Positions 11,001 through 19,833 of a DNA stretch of 64,000 bases are shown in pieces. A program made the position numbers and the translations under genes. This DNA is from Cichorium intybus (Eukaryota; Streptophyta; Magnoliopsida; Asterales; Asteraceae). The first letter of the stretch is position 1. The number at the start of each line of letters is the position of its first letter. The notes under the pieces are model-generated. The model saw nothing but the letters and a program-made list of their open reading frames with translations, did no database searches and was not told the origin of the DNA. The stretch spans positions 61,236,229-61,300,228 of the forward strand of contig CM042010.1 in assembly GCA_023525715.1 (NCBI GenBank), written 5' to 3'.

Positions 11001-12168
11001 TGCCAACAACAACGCTCCAGGGACCCAAGAAGAGATGATAGCAAAGATGTATAATATGGTCTCAGCGACACAACAACAATCTCAAGCGAACGCAAAGGCC
11101 ATCGCAAATATGGAGAGACAAATAGGCCAAATGGCTGCAGACCAGCAAAAGAGAGATAGTGGCAAGTTGCCAAGTGCTACTGAAGTTAATCCTACGCATA
11201 ATCAGCGTCCAGGGAAGGAACAAGTCAACACTGTTGAATCAGGATGGCGAAAGGTCACTCTGGAGGACTTGTTCGAAGTCGGGAGTGAAGTGAGACCAGG
11301 GGAAGAAGGAAGGGCTCTAGAAAGCGAGGAAGGTAAAGAAGGAGAAGTTCTGGTTGAGAATGGCATTCAACCGGAAATAAATAAAGAGATCCAAAAGGAA
11401 GAGCAATCAACAATAGCAGGGATCAAACAAAAGAAGAAGAATAGGAAAGAAAAGAAAAAGCAGGAAGCAACCAGATCAACGGGACCCTTAATGAATCAGC
11501 CCCTATGGGATGAGCTCAAGGATGCCCCTGAAGACACCAGGATCCTGCAAGAAATGTGTGAACAAAATGGGAAGAGCAAAGCACCTACACCAAAAACAGT
11601 GAGATTGACTGTGAGAGCCAGCGAGGCATTATTGGGAACACTACCCAAAAAGGAAAAGGACCCCGGATCACCATTGATCACTACAACTGTAGGGGACGTA
11701 GTTATTCGGAACACCCTATTAGATTTGGGAGCAAGTGTTAACATCTTGCCAGGATACCTGTACGACAAGTACAAAAACGAAGAAATTGAGCCAGCAGAAG
11801 TCGTATTGCAACTGGCTGACCAATCAACTAAGGTATCTAGGGGAAAGCTAACAAATGTCATAGTCAAAGTAGGGGACTTTTTCTATCCCGTAGATTTTCT
11901 GGTCATGGAATATGAGAGTCCGGACGATGCGCCTGCGCTCATCGTAGGGCGTCCATTTTTAGCTACTGCTGGGTCAGTGATCGATTGCAAGACTGGAGAT
12001 ATGGATATTTTCTTCGGGACCAGGAAAAGAAGATTGAATATGTTTGGGAACCCGATATCACTACCTTCAGAGGAAAATGGCAAACCGGCAGACATGAAAA
12101 CATTAATGGAGCCAGGAATCAGAAGCAAAGAAAAGATATGGACACGTACGGGAGAGGGAGGAAAATAG
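10987..12168 (+). CDS. Athila gag C-terminus and aspartic protease
   Basis: Within an open frame of 483 codons (beginning at 10717, where the first part is out of the gag frame), a gag tail is followed by a charged linker and a retroviral-type protease: the active site is LLDLGASVNILPGYLYDKY and the flap/C-terminal region ends in ALIVGRPFLATA. The D-L-G-A form rather than D-T/S-G-A is normal for Athila/Tat elements. The protease would cut the Gag polyprotein. The frame ends with TAG where full elements continue into RT; here no RT follows. Confidence 0.85.
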   Translation, partial: GGSTNANNNAPGTQEEMIAKMYNMVSATQQQSQANAKAIANMERQIGQMAADQQKRDSGKLPSATEVNPTHNQRPGKEQVNTVESGWRKVTLEDLFEVGSEVRPGEEGRALESEEGKEGEVLVENGIQPEINKEIQKEEQSTIAGIKQKKKNRKEKKKQEATRSTGPLMNQPLWDELKDAPEDTRILQEMCEQNGKSKAPTPKTVRLTVRASEALLGTLPKKEKDPGSPLITTTVGDVVIRNTLLDLGASVNILPGYLYDKYKNEEIEPAEVVLQLADQSTKVSRGKLTNVIVKVGDFFYPVDFLVMEYESPDDAPALIVGRPFLATAGSVIDCKTGDMDIFFGTRKRRLNMFGNPISLPSEENGKPADMKTLMEPGIRSKEKIWTRTGEGGK

Positions 12169-12456
12169 GAAATCTTAAAGGAAACCAAGGACCACCCGTT
12201 GTCCGCCATCGACAAGGAACAATTGCTGGACATGATAGAGATAATGGAAGCAAGGCATCAACAATATGAAAGAGAATCTAGAAAACGAGAGGCAAATGTT
12301 TTTGAGCTCTTGAAATCTCAACAACAATGGATCAGCGGTGTGAGTGACCGGATGACCCAACTCACATCCCTTATGACAATGATGGCCAATAATTTCATGT
12401 CAGAATACCAGCAAATGCCATCAAGAGGTCAAGAAGAAGAAGAAGAGTCAGCTTAG
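12169..12456 (+). CDS. Short in-frame continuation after the protease, coiled-coil like
   Basis: It lies in the same frame as the protease, separated only by TAG at 12166-12168. From the ATG at 12199 it gives 85 codons: a charged helical segment (LDMIEIMEARHQQYERESR), a short hydrophobic helix and a glutamate tail (GQEEEEESA). I do not recognise a family. It occupies the place where RT would begin, so it may be the scar of the deletion that removed RT and integrase, or a read-through extension of the protease. Confidence 0.45.
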   Translation, partial: EILKETKDHPLSAIDKEQLLDMIEIMEARHQQYERESRKREANVFELLKSQQQWISGVSDRMTQLTSLMTMMANNFMSEYQQMPSRGQEEEEESA

Positions 12457-12477
12457 GAGTAGCACGTCCGGCTGAAG

Positions 12478-12512
12478 ACGTTAAACTTAGCGCTTGACGG
12501 GAGGCAACCCGA
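12478..12512 (+). other. Athila conserved block downstream of gag-pol
   Basis: GTTAAACTTAGCGCTT followed by GACGGGAGGCAACCC is close to a block (AGCGCTT..TGGGAGGCAACCC) that I recall from the region after pol in Athila/Tat elements. Its role is unknown. It helps to place the lineage. Confidence 0.6.
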
Positions 12513-12621
12513 TCATCATTGTATAATTGCATAGTTTCCTAATATTCAATGAATTACATCGAACTTTTGATCACGGTGAGAAAAAGGCAAGTGTGGGGTC
12601 ATTTTGGTAATTTTACAAAAC

Positions 12622-12726
12622 CGCGCCGCAGAATCTTAGGAACCGCGCCGCGCGTGTTGAGTTTTTGCGATTACATTTAAAATCAGATTTTTATACGCGA
12701 CGCGGATAGAAGCTTCCCGCGTCGCG
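12622..12726 (+). promoter_or_regulatory. Two CGCGNCGCG pairs upstream of the internal TATA box
   Basis: Motif starts are 12622, 12644, 12696 and 12718: two pairs, each spaced 22 bp, in an AT-rich surrounding. The order pair-pair-TATA copies the LTR although the sequences between motifs differ. Confidence 0.6.
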
Positions 12727-12803
12727 GTCTTATCTTAATTTGAAATTAAAGATAATCACTTAAACAGAGCTTTTTGATAAGTCATTCAAATTCCCACATT
12801 GCA

Positions 12804-12811
12804 TATAAATA
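12804..12811 (+). promoter_or_regulatory. Internal TATA box for the 3' ORF
   Basis: TATAAATA, identical to the LTR box, about 440 bp before the ATG of the 3' ORF and about 100 bp before a splice donor. It suggests a separate transcript for the 3' ORF. Confidence 0.5.
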
Positions 12812-12901
12812 AATTGCGGAAAATTTTGATTCTTCTCACCGTGCTTCAATCCTCTAATCAATCCAACGACTGCATTCGTCTTTCATTCACAAGAAATCCA
12901 G

Positions 12902-13235
12902 GTAAGTATCGATTTTCTCTCTTTTAGTTTTAGAAGTCTTGAAACTTACTAGATGCTACTGTAATCCACAATGATATGTTTAATCGATAAAATTAATTGA
13001 TGAATTAGGATTATAGTATTGTATTACGCGAAACCCAAGCACCAGATTAGGAAAATTGGACCTAGATTGACAGATTGAGCAAATTTTCTTGACTAAAATC
13101 GTTTGCCGCGCCGCGCCATATACAGTCCACGACGCGGAGTATGAGTATTCATCCAGCGCGTCGCGGGCTGTCACGTGCGCGCCGCGTCGAACGTCAGAAC
13201 AGTGCAGTAATTTTTCAATTTTTGTGATTTCGCAG
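12902..13235 (+). other. Probable leader intron before the Athila 3' ORF
   Basis: The donor CAG|GTAAGTATC and the acceptor TTTTGTGATTTCGCAG|GT are both close to plant consensus. The interval is 334 bp and ends five bases before the ATG. Two more CGCG pairs lie inside it. Spliced env-position transcripts are known from some plant gypsy elements; here it is inference from the two sites. Confidence 0.5.
13107..13186 (+). promoter_or_regulatory. Two CGCGNCGCG pairs within the intron
   Basis: Motif starts are 13107 (CGCGCCGCG), 13128 (CACGACGCG, one step from consensus), 13157 (CGCGTCGCG) and 13178 (CGCGCCGCG). Spacing is 21 bp in both pairs. Confidence 0.55.
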
Positions 13236-13240
13236 GTACA

Positions 13241-14548
13241 ATGTCTTCTTCAGGCAGTTCCGAATCCATCGACTGGAATTCTTTGGCCACGGAAGTGGGG
13301 AGAACACGCGCCTACAGTTTCTACAATCGTAGATTCATTCAACAACAAAAACGAATCCTCCCCGCCCGGCCGGTCAACTGGCAGTTGACCGAGGAATCAG
13401 GAATTATGGAACATTTGCAATACTGGCTGGTTCAAGGGGGGTACGACAAAGACGAGCTTACTTACACTTGTCGAGCTATTGACAACATTGTTCACATGGA
13501 AGGGCCCATTTACCGGGTGGTATTCTTGCAATTTCTTGCAAGCTACCAATTTGATCGTCAGCCGCTGGGAATGGATGTGGAAGAGATGGTGCAGTTCCGG
13601 TTGGGTAATCACAACCGAAGCTGCAGTTTATGGGAATTTGGCTATCGCATCGGGTTGTACACTGAGGAAGAATCAGAGGCACCAGGGTTCGCCACCTTCC
13701 ATCGACGGGCTAATTATGATGCCGATGACTCATTCTCTCCTGCTGACTACGGGAGCACCATATCATCCACGCGGTATCATGAGAATACCGTACGCGAAGG
13801 GCTGATGCATCTTCCATCGCATCGCATGCTACATCGGTTGATATCAACCATGGTTTGGCCTCGTGCGGACGAGGATCGGGTGTTGCCACGTGAGTTACAT
13901 CTTATGTGGTGTCTGACACGGATGCTTCAGACATGCAACATGCCATACTTCGTGGCCGATTACTTCAAACAGATCACAGACGAGCCACTGAAGCAAATTT
14001 CCCTCGGTGGGGGACATTATGTGATGAATCTAGCCCGATCCTATGGGTTGCTATCTGAGTACACTACCCGTGGGATGACAGTTGTTCAGCCAGTTTCTTT
14101 CAGCCCGCCGACTACCATTTCCCGAGACGTGCTTTATGTCGACGATGGGGTCACCGCAACTGAGCGATCCCCATTTCCGGTGTTGAAGACCGAGCCGTCC
14201 ACTTCCAAAAAGCGACCGCGGGTGACTATTCATCCACCCCGAGGACTTTCCCCGGCCACCATGGAATTGCGGTACTTGGCCGATGAGGTGAAGGATGTTA
14301 AAAAGGCTTTGCAAGTCCATACGAGGGAACACCAGTTACAGTTGATTGTAGCACAGGAGGTTAACAGACGAACAGAGAATACACAGACGCAGCACCTATG
14401 GTTAGCGGACTGTATGATCGCCCTCATGGCAAAGCATAAGTGTGTTCCGCCAAGACCCCAGCCGACTATCAGAGAAGAAGAGGAGGAACCCATGGAGGAG
14501 GACCCTGAAGAAGATGAAGATGATTATGCTGACACTGCGCATAATTGA
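13241..14548 (+). CDS. Athila 3' ORF (ORF1/env-position protein), 435 codons
   Basis: The first ATG after the acceptor opens a complete frame. Residues of about 100-170 (VQFRLGNHNRSCSLWEFGYRI then GLYTEEE) resemble the block F-R-L-x..L-x-E-F-x..x-G-L that I associate with the ATHILA ORF-1 / plant transposon protein family. A leucine-rich middle region (PRELHLMWCLTRML), a basic KKRPR patch near residue 326, a helical coiled-coil-like segment and a strongly acidic tail (EEEEEPMEEDPEEDEDD) follow. I see no signal peptide or clear membrane span, so an envelope role is not supported. Function unknown. The frame has no stop, in contrast to gag, which may mean it is still selected or merely young. 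Confidence 0.7.
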   Translation: MSSSGSSESIDWNSLATEVGRTRAYSFYNRRFIQQQKRILPARPVNWQLTEESGIMEHLQYWLVQGGYDKDELTYTCRAIDNIVHMEGPIYRVVFLQFLASYQFDRQPLGMDVEEMVQFRLGNHNRSCSLWEFGYRIGLYTEEESEAPGFATFHRRANYDADDSFSPADYGSTISSTRYHENTVREGLMHLPSHRMLHRLISTMVWPRADEDRVLPRELHLMWCLTRMLQTCNMPYFVADYFKQITDEPLKQISLGGGHYVMNLARSYGLLSEYTTRGMTVVQPVSFSPPTTISRDVLYVDDGVTATERSPFPVLKTEPSTSKKRPRVTIHPPRGLSPATMELRYLADEVKDVKKALQVHTREHQLQLIVAQEVNRRTENTQTQHLWLADCMIALMAKHKCVPPRPQPTIREEEEEPMEEDPEEDEDDYADTAHN

Positions 14549-15821
14549 AAAGGATGGATGTAATTATTTTGATTTCTTTTTAGTACATTTTTGACTCTCA
14601 TTTTATTAGCTTAAAGATTTGTTTTTAGAAAGTTGGTTAGGACAATAAGCCTCCTGCAGGCATTAGATATTAATGATAAAACAATGGTTTTGGTGTGTTG
14701 AAATGTTTCTTGTGAGATTTGAAATTTGGATAAATCTGCTGAAATTACCGCGCCGCGGCATCCATATATAGCGCGACGCGGTCATTTCTCATTTGACATT
14801 GTTTTAATCTCACGAAATTATCGCGACGCGTATCCTTCAATTACGCGCCGCGGTCATCCGCAACACATACACTTCTATCTGTATATTTTTGTTCATGTTT
14901 TATTTGTCATGTGTGTTTTTAATCTGTTTGTTGAGTGATGCATGATATACCAATTTGTGAAGGAGTTGTCTCAGACAAGTGTGGGGTCACCGTGCCCCCT
15001 CCACTTGTCTCGACCACCGACGTGTTCACTGTAGCGCTACAACTCCAGAATACAAAATCAAGGATCCGTTTGTACGCTATTATACTTGTGATATTGAGCA
15101 CCAAGCAGTCTATCGTCCAAAAAAGGGTAACTCTTTCTCCTTTGTTTTGAAATAATTTTTGTACAACGGGGACGTTGTACGGTTTGAAGTGTGGGGTGTG
15201 GACGGTCGAAAGAGAATTTTTTTGAACTTTTTGCAGAAATGATCAATTTTCAAATTTTTAGCAATATTTTTCAAAATTTTTAATGAATTGCAATTTTGAA
15301 ATGAATGATTTATGATTGTGATAGCATTAGTATTTTTCAAGAAATACTATTTATTTGTGATCATGCCATTAATTAGTCAAATAAGTTGAGTTTTACGAGT
15401 TTAGAAGATTGAGCTGTTTTAGGATTGGAAGTTAGGAAGGAAAAGTCAATCTGTGGCCTTTGTTGTTCGAGCTGGTAGGTCTAAAATGGGTGGGCCTTAT
15501 GCACCTTACCACCTAAGATCGTCTGGTCTGGGATGGTATTTCTGAAAGCTCGCTACACGGACAACATCGAAAGTCATGGACAATTCCTTAATGGCCTTTA
15601 GAATATGAATGAGTAAGTACACTTCATTGTGGACAGAAAGTTTGTAATCAAGGGTTCTCTAGAAAGCCATGAATTCCAAAGAACAACTCAATTATGTTTT
15701 CGCGAACTATTCCACTCTAACTCAAAAGAGCATTAAACTTTGAAACTGAACACAGTCAAAAATTGTTTGATTCTTTATTATAATTTGTTAAAAACTCTCT
15801 TGCTTGGGGACAAGCAAGGCA
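14549..15821 (+). other. Athila 3' non-coding region
   Basis: No convincing gene. It holds two CGCG pairs near its start, an inverted pair around ACAAGTGTGGGG ... CCCCCTCCACTTGT (about 14975-15008), and extra polypurine-tract-like words (AAGTGTGGGGT) at about 14976 and 15188. Confidence 0.6.
14749..14852 (+). promoter_or_regulatory. Two CGCGNCGCG pairs after the 3' ORF
   Basis: Motif starts are 14749, 14772 (spacing 23) and 14822, 14844 (spacing 22). All four motifs are perfect CGCGNCGCG. Confidence 0.55.
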
Positions 15822-15836
15822 CAAGTGTGGGGTGTT
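15822..15836 (+). other. Athila polypurine tract
   Basis: CAAGTGTGGGGTGTT adjoins the 3' LTR, preceded by TTGGGGACAAGCAAGG, the usual end of Athila/Tat internal regions. Confidence 0.75.
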
Positions 15837-16945
15837 TGACAACGCCTAGTGATATCAAGTATTTTAGGCGTTGTTGAGCCCTGTTCTTGATAAAATTATA
15901 TCAAATATGTCTGGGTATTCTCACTTTTCGTGCCAGGACTTGTTTGGAGAAAAAGGATAGAAACAGGGACTAAAAGCGTGCAAAAGGAAGAAGTTGTGAA
16001 GGAATGAAAAATCAAGAGAACTCGTACGCGCGCCGCGGGAATCAACTATGCGCGACGCGGGCTTAAGGCGGTGGAACACATTCAAATGCCGAAGAAAACA
16101 GGAAAAGATAAGTACGCGCGCCGCAGATTTCACTTATGCACGGCGCGGTTGCGGGAAATTTGCAAGTATAAATAGATGCATTTCCAGCCGAAAACCCTAG
16201 CAAAGACTGGGTGTAAACATCGACCTTGAAGCTCTTTGACTCCAGGATTTCATTTCAGCAAGCTCACAATTGGTATTGTATGTTTTTAGATTTAATTTCT
16301 TTTTTAGTAGTAAGTAGTTTTGTAGCTAAAGTCTTTGGGAGTGACAACCACTGACTTTGAGCATTTAGATTTCTGTTTTAGAAACATTTGGTTACTGTTT
16401 TGTGATTGGAATTCAGTTTGGTGAATGAAAAGCATTCGGTTACATTTAATCTTAGCTTTTCGGTGTTTGGATGTTTGTGTTTTGTTTTGATGATTGATTG
16501 TGTTTTGGATATTGTTTTGGACCTTGTTAGGACTGTTTTTCTTAGCTGAAATCAGTAGCTAATTAGGTTATTTGGTAAGCGTTAAACCTTGGCTAGTAAC
16601 TGTTCAACAGGACTTTAACTAGTTGTTAGTTTATGCTTTGCTTGGTTCGGTTAGTTTGGATGCCTTTGATTGCTTCTGAGTCAGAGATGTACTTCTGATT
16701 TCAGAAAGTGACTAGGTCATTTGGACATAGCTTAGCTTGGCTTGAGTGTTTGATTATTGTCTCATTTGCTAGGGATAGGAAAATAGAAACCAGATCCTCC
16801 GACTATAGCTGTGACACTATTAGTTGGTAATCTCTCATCTAGTCTAACCACGAAGCTCCTGCGGATCGACCCTGACTACCGCTATACTAGTGTGTGTGTT
16901 AGGTTTTCTCTTATTTTTGACCGCACGACGACCGCTGCGATGTCA
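15837..16945 (+). repeat. Athila element 3' LTR
   Basis: Same length and ends as the 5' LTR. It contains CGCG pairs (motif starts 16029, 16051, 16117, 16139; both spacings 22) and TATAAATA at 16167-16174. Several differences from the 5' LTR are CpG transitions inside the CGCG motifs. Confidence 0.93.
16029..16147 (+). promoter_or_regulatory. Two CGCGNCGCG pairs in the 3' LTR
   Basis: Counterparts of the 5' LTR pairs. The first motif is perfect here; motifs three and four each show one G-to-A change. Confidence 0.6.
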
Positions 16946-16950
16946 ATTAT

Positions 16951-17086
16951 ACAATTAATAAATCAACTATTCTCTCTACTGAACTATATATCTATCCTCC
17001 ATCTATGAGGGCAACCCAAATGGACTTTGCTTTTAATCATAAGATAAATACAATTATAAGTCATGGCTTAGATACCTAATCCAACA
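16951..17086 (-). repeat. Copia-1 5' LTR, second part
   Basis: Continues the LTR after the Athila insertion and matches 1208-1344 of the left LTR, ending CCAACA, with TSD GAAAC following at 17087-17091. Confidence 0.92.
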
Positions 17087-17091
17087 GAAAC

Positions 17092-17302
17092 AATAATATG
17101 AATCATGATAGATTGCTCCTTAATGACAATGTTTCTAACCTTATTTCTCCCCCAAACTCAACATCCTCAAAGAACGTTGCTATATCCAAATTGCATTGTC
17201 CAGATGCATGCAACAGAGAACTAACATAATGCTTCGATCCCATTCCGTAAAGATGGTCCCGTGAAGCGCATAAATAACATTCATATTGCAAATATTATGT
17301 CA
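17092..17302 (-). pseudogene. Decayed copia pol remnant, linker part (right half)
   Basis: The minus strand gives FFEDVEFGGE, which resembles the F-x-D-V-x-F-x-E block between integrase and RT in many copia polyproteins. It is the expected upstream continuation of the remnant at 1-553 once Copia-1 is removed. The rest is too decayed to read. Confidence 0.5.
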
Positions 17303-18563
17303 GGACTCAAATTTCATGTTTTGAGAACATAAATAACATATTCCTTCTTTATGCTCATTAATCCATAAACTTTAATCAATAAATTCAATTTACGACAATA
17401 TTGCAAGGTATCAACACAACATTAATATCAAGTCTTTGGACAATAATATTAACTTGCAACAAATATCTTGTTTTAGTGATAAAACATTGACAATAAATCA
17501 TATAAATTAATAAGCCCCTCTTTGGATTGACTTATTAATCACATGGAACCGAATAATTGTCATATGTTTACCGCTACATATGTGTTTATTCGACCAAATA
17601 TTAATCTACCTTTGGGTCGATTAATATCCACATTAATACACTATAATATTTACAATTCAATTTATGACAACATCATAATATATCTGAAAGGTTTTCTGCA
17701 ACTATGAACTAAAATAACCTAAGTTCACATGCAACCTATAAAGATCTAAGTTTTCTTCTAATTAAACATATGGACCTAAGTTCACATGCAACCTATAAAG
17801 ATCTAAGTTTTCTTCTAATTAAACATCGGTGTGGTAAAAGAAAATATAGGTATCAATGATGTTACACATGGACCTAATAACATATCAAAACTTTAATACT
17901 TTTAATGAGTTTTAATACACATAATTAAACTTTATATCTTTATCCATAAAAAATCAATATCAACAAGTTAAACCGTATAAAAAAAGATTCGTAAACAAAT
18001 CTTATTTTAAGTTTCCGGATAAAAGCATTAATCGGATTTTTTTTTGTTGGAGTTAACATTTAAACGATAAAACCTTTTGTATGGTCAAATGCGAGAAAAA
18101 CATCTATAACTAATCAACCCACTATATGGATTTTCATTAAATTTTAGATGTGTAACATTTATATCATAAACAAGTTATTTAAACATGATATCTCCCTCTC
18201 TTTTTTTTTTTTCTGAAAAAAACCTATATTTCCTCCGGTATAATACTCACAAAAGTAAAACTGTAGCTTTTAAAACTACAGTACGAAAAATATGTAAACC
18301 ATGGGTCCAATTGCATAATATTTATGCATACAGAAGACACAAAAAAAAACATATGATCAAAGATTTGATATTGTCCGTCGATAGAAAAATAATGGCATTA
18401 AGCAACCAAAACAAAGAGAAAAGAATGTATTGAGGCAACGAAGGACAACCCAGGAATGTTTTAATTCTAAGACTTTTCTATTCAAAGCATAAACTAACCA
18501 AAAGTTATTTGGATTTTTAAAGCTTTTAAAAAAAAACAAATTTCTAGTAACAGATTCAAGTAG
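17303..18563. other. AT-rich stretch without recognisable gene
   Basis: No coding signal seen. It contains a 57-bp tandem duplication and several words resembling copia LTR ends (CCTAAGTTCACATGCAACC), so it is probably old retrotransposon sequence. Confidence 0.5.
17717..17830. repeat. 57-bp tandem duplication
   Basis: Two adjacent copies of a unit beginning ACCTAAGTTCACATGCAACC and ending in AATTAAACAT. The unit resembles the outer end of the Copia-1 LTR (CCTAAGGTTCACATGCAACC), so it may be a remnant of a related LTR. Confidence 0.8.
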
Positions 18564-19039
18564 GCTCTGATACCAATTGATGGTAATTTTCAATAACCAA
18601 AACATAAACGCGGAAGCTAAAACCTTAGATCTTGATCTCGAATCTAGTTAAAAGAAATAAATAAACGAATATTACATACCTGTTTCTATTGAGCTTTTCA
18701 GATCTGATGTGTAGGGTTAGTTTTCCAGTTGATCTCAAAAGCTCTCTCTAAACCCTCAGCAAATAATACCCACAAATTTATCTGTGTATTTACGTATATC
18801 TGATTTGCTACTCATCACGTGTTTATATAGATGGAGATATAACCGAATGTGAGAGATTTAAGGGATAGAGATGAGTTTGATTCAACCGGGAACTCAACCC
18901 ACAGGATAAACACTAGATAAGGTTTATCTACTATTCAAAATCAGTCCATCAACAATTTTAAATAGCATTATCTATTAATATCGAATTTATGATAACAATA
19001 TATTATTTAGATATTAACTGGTCCCATAATTATCCAACA
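18564..19039 (-). mobile_element. Possible copia 5' LTR with primer-binding site (remnant)
   Basis: On the minus strand TGGTATCAGAGC (plus 18564-18575) directly follows an interval that begins TGATGG and ends CCAACA on the plus strand (18578-19039), the layout of a copia LTR plus initiator-Met primer site. No partner LTR or pol is seen beside it, so it would be a truncated element. Confidence 0.45.
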
Positions 19040-19522
19040 AATATATTTTAATCAAAAGTACTAAATGAAAAAATTTATGTAGAAAATATGCTACTAAAAA
19101 CATTTTATCAAAACAATCAGATTAATATTCATATCAAATACTAAAAAAATATAAATACCTGATAATGTTTATGTTAGATTATTATTATTATTGCTAGGTA
19201 CATAATGATTTGATTATCATCTATATATATAAGCTAATGTCAAATGATTATCATATAAATACGATAAAATAACCTAATTAAATAATAATAATAATAATAA
19301 AACTATAATTATACTTCACATAGACGTAATCCATTATCAATTTTTAGTTTAAAAATATATGGTGCAAATTTCATAAAAAACACTAACTTTTCAAAAAATT
19401 CCGATTTTGACACTGTGTTATTTTTTTTTCAATTAAGTCACTAAGTTTTCAATTTTTTTCAATTAAGTCGCTATGTTTTCAATTTGGTTTCAATTTTGAC
19501 CATTTGACCGGTCAACCCGGTA
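19040..19522. other. AT-rich spacer leading into a foldback repeat
   Basis: Contains ATT/ATA short repeats and phrases CAATTAAGTCACTA and TTTCAATTTTGAC that recur in the adjacent inverted repeat. No gene. Confidence 0.5.
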
Positions 19523-19801
19523 GTCAGCTGACGTGGCATGATGACATGTCAGTCTTTGATTATGTGACGCTGCCGTGGCACCCGAGTGTCAAAATTGAAA
19601 CAAAATTGAAAACATAGTGACTTAATTAGAAAAAATTGAAAACTTAGTGTTTTAATTGAAACAATACGTTTTCAATTTTTTCCAATTAAGTCACTATGTT
19701 TTCAATTTTGTTTCAATTTTGACACTCGGGTGCCACGTCAGCATGCCACGTTAGCGTCGCATCATCAAAGACTGACACGTCATCATGCCACGTCAGCTGA
19801 C
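19523..19801. repeat. Foldback (long inverted) repeat, arms of about 138 bp
   Basis: GTCAGCTGACGTGGCATGAT at the left end is matched in reverse complement by the right end, and the match runs inward through CAGTCTTTGAT, GGCACCCGAGTGTCAAAATT and CACTATGTTTTCAAT to a short loop near 19662. Such hairpins are typical of foldback or MITE-type DNA elements and can produce small RNAs. No clear target duplication was found. Confidence 0.75.
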
Positions 19802-19833
19802 ACGTCATCTGTCTTGAGGTTATCCATTTACTA

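Larger units (their letters stand above)
8101..16945 (+). mobile_element. Athila-lineage Ty3/gypsy element lacking RT and integrase
   Basis: Two LTRs of equal length (1109 bp) with TG...CA ends, a 5-bp duplication, an Asp-tRNA primer site, gag and an aspartic protease with the DLGAS form, the conserved GGGAGGCAACCC block, and a 3' ORF resembling Athila ORF1/env-position proteins. About 13 LTR differences by eye (about 1.2%) make it a recent insertion. There is no trace of reverse transcriptase, RNase H or integrase between protease and 3' ORF, so it depends on another element for movement. It carries six of the twelve paired CGCGNCGCG motifs internally or in its 5' LTR and two more in its 3' LTR. 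Confidence 0.88.
554..17086 (-). mobile_element. Copia-1: Ty1/copia LTR retrotransposon, minus strand, with an Athila element nested in its 5' LTR
   Basis: Two matching LTRs (TG...CA), a 5-bp target duplication, an initiator-Met-tRNA primer site, a polypurine tract and a gag-pol order (gag, PR, INT, RT, RNase H) identify a Ty1/copia element. Its own length without the nested insert is about 7.7 kb. The two LTRs differ at roughly ten sites plus a TA-repeat length difference (my count by eye), so it is fairly young, yet pol carries five stops and a frameshift and cannot be made in one piece. The right LTR is split at 8100/16951 by the Athila insertion. Confidence 0.92.

Noticed and set aside
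14051..14493. Minus-strand frames within the Athila 3' ORF
   Set aside because: Overlap a clear plus-strand frame with better codon structure; no homology seen.
13241..14548. Envelope glycoprotein
   Set aside because: The position is env-like, but I see no signal peptide, transmembrane helix or cleavage site, so only the position is stated.
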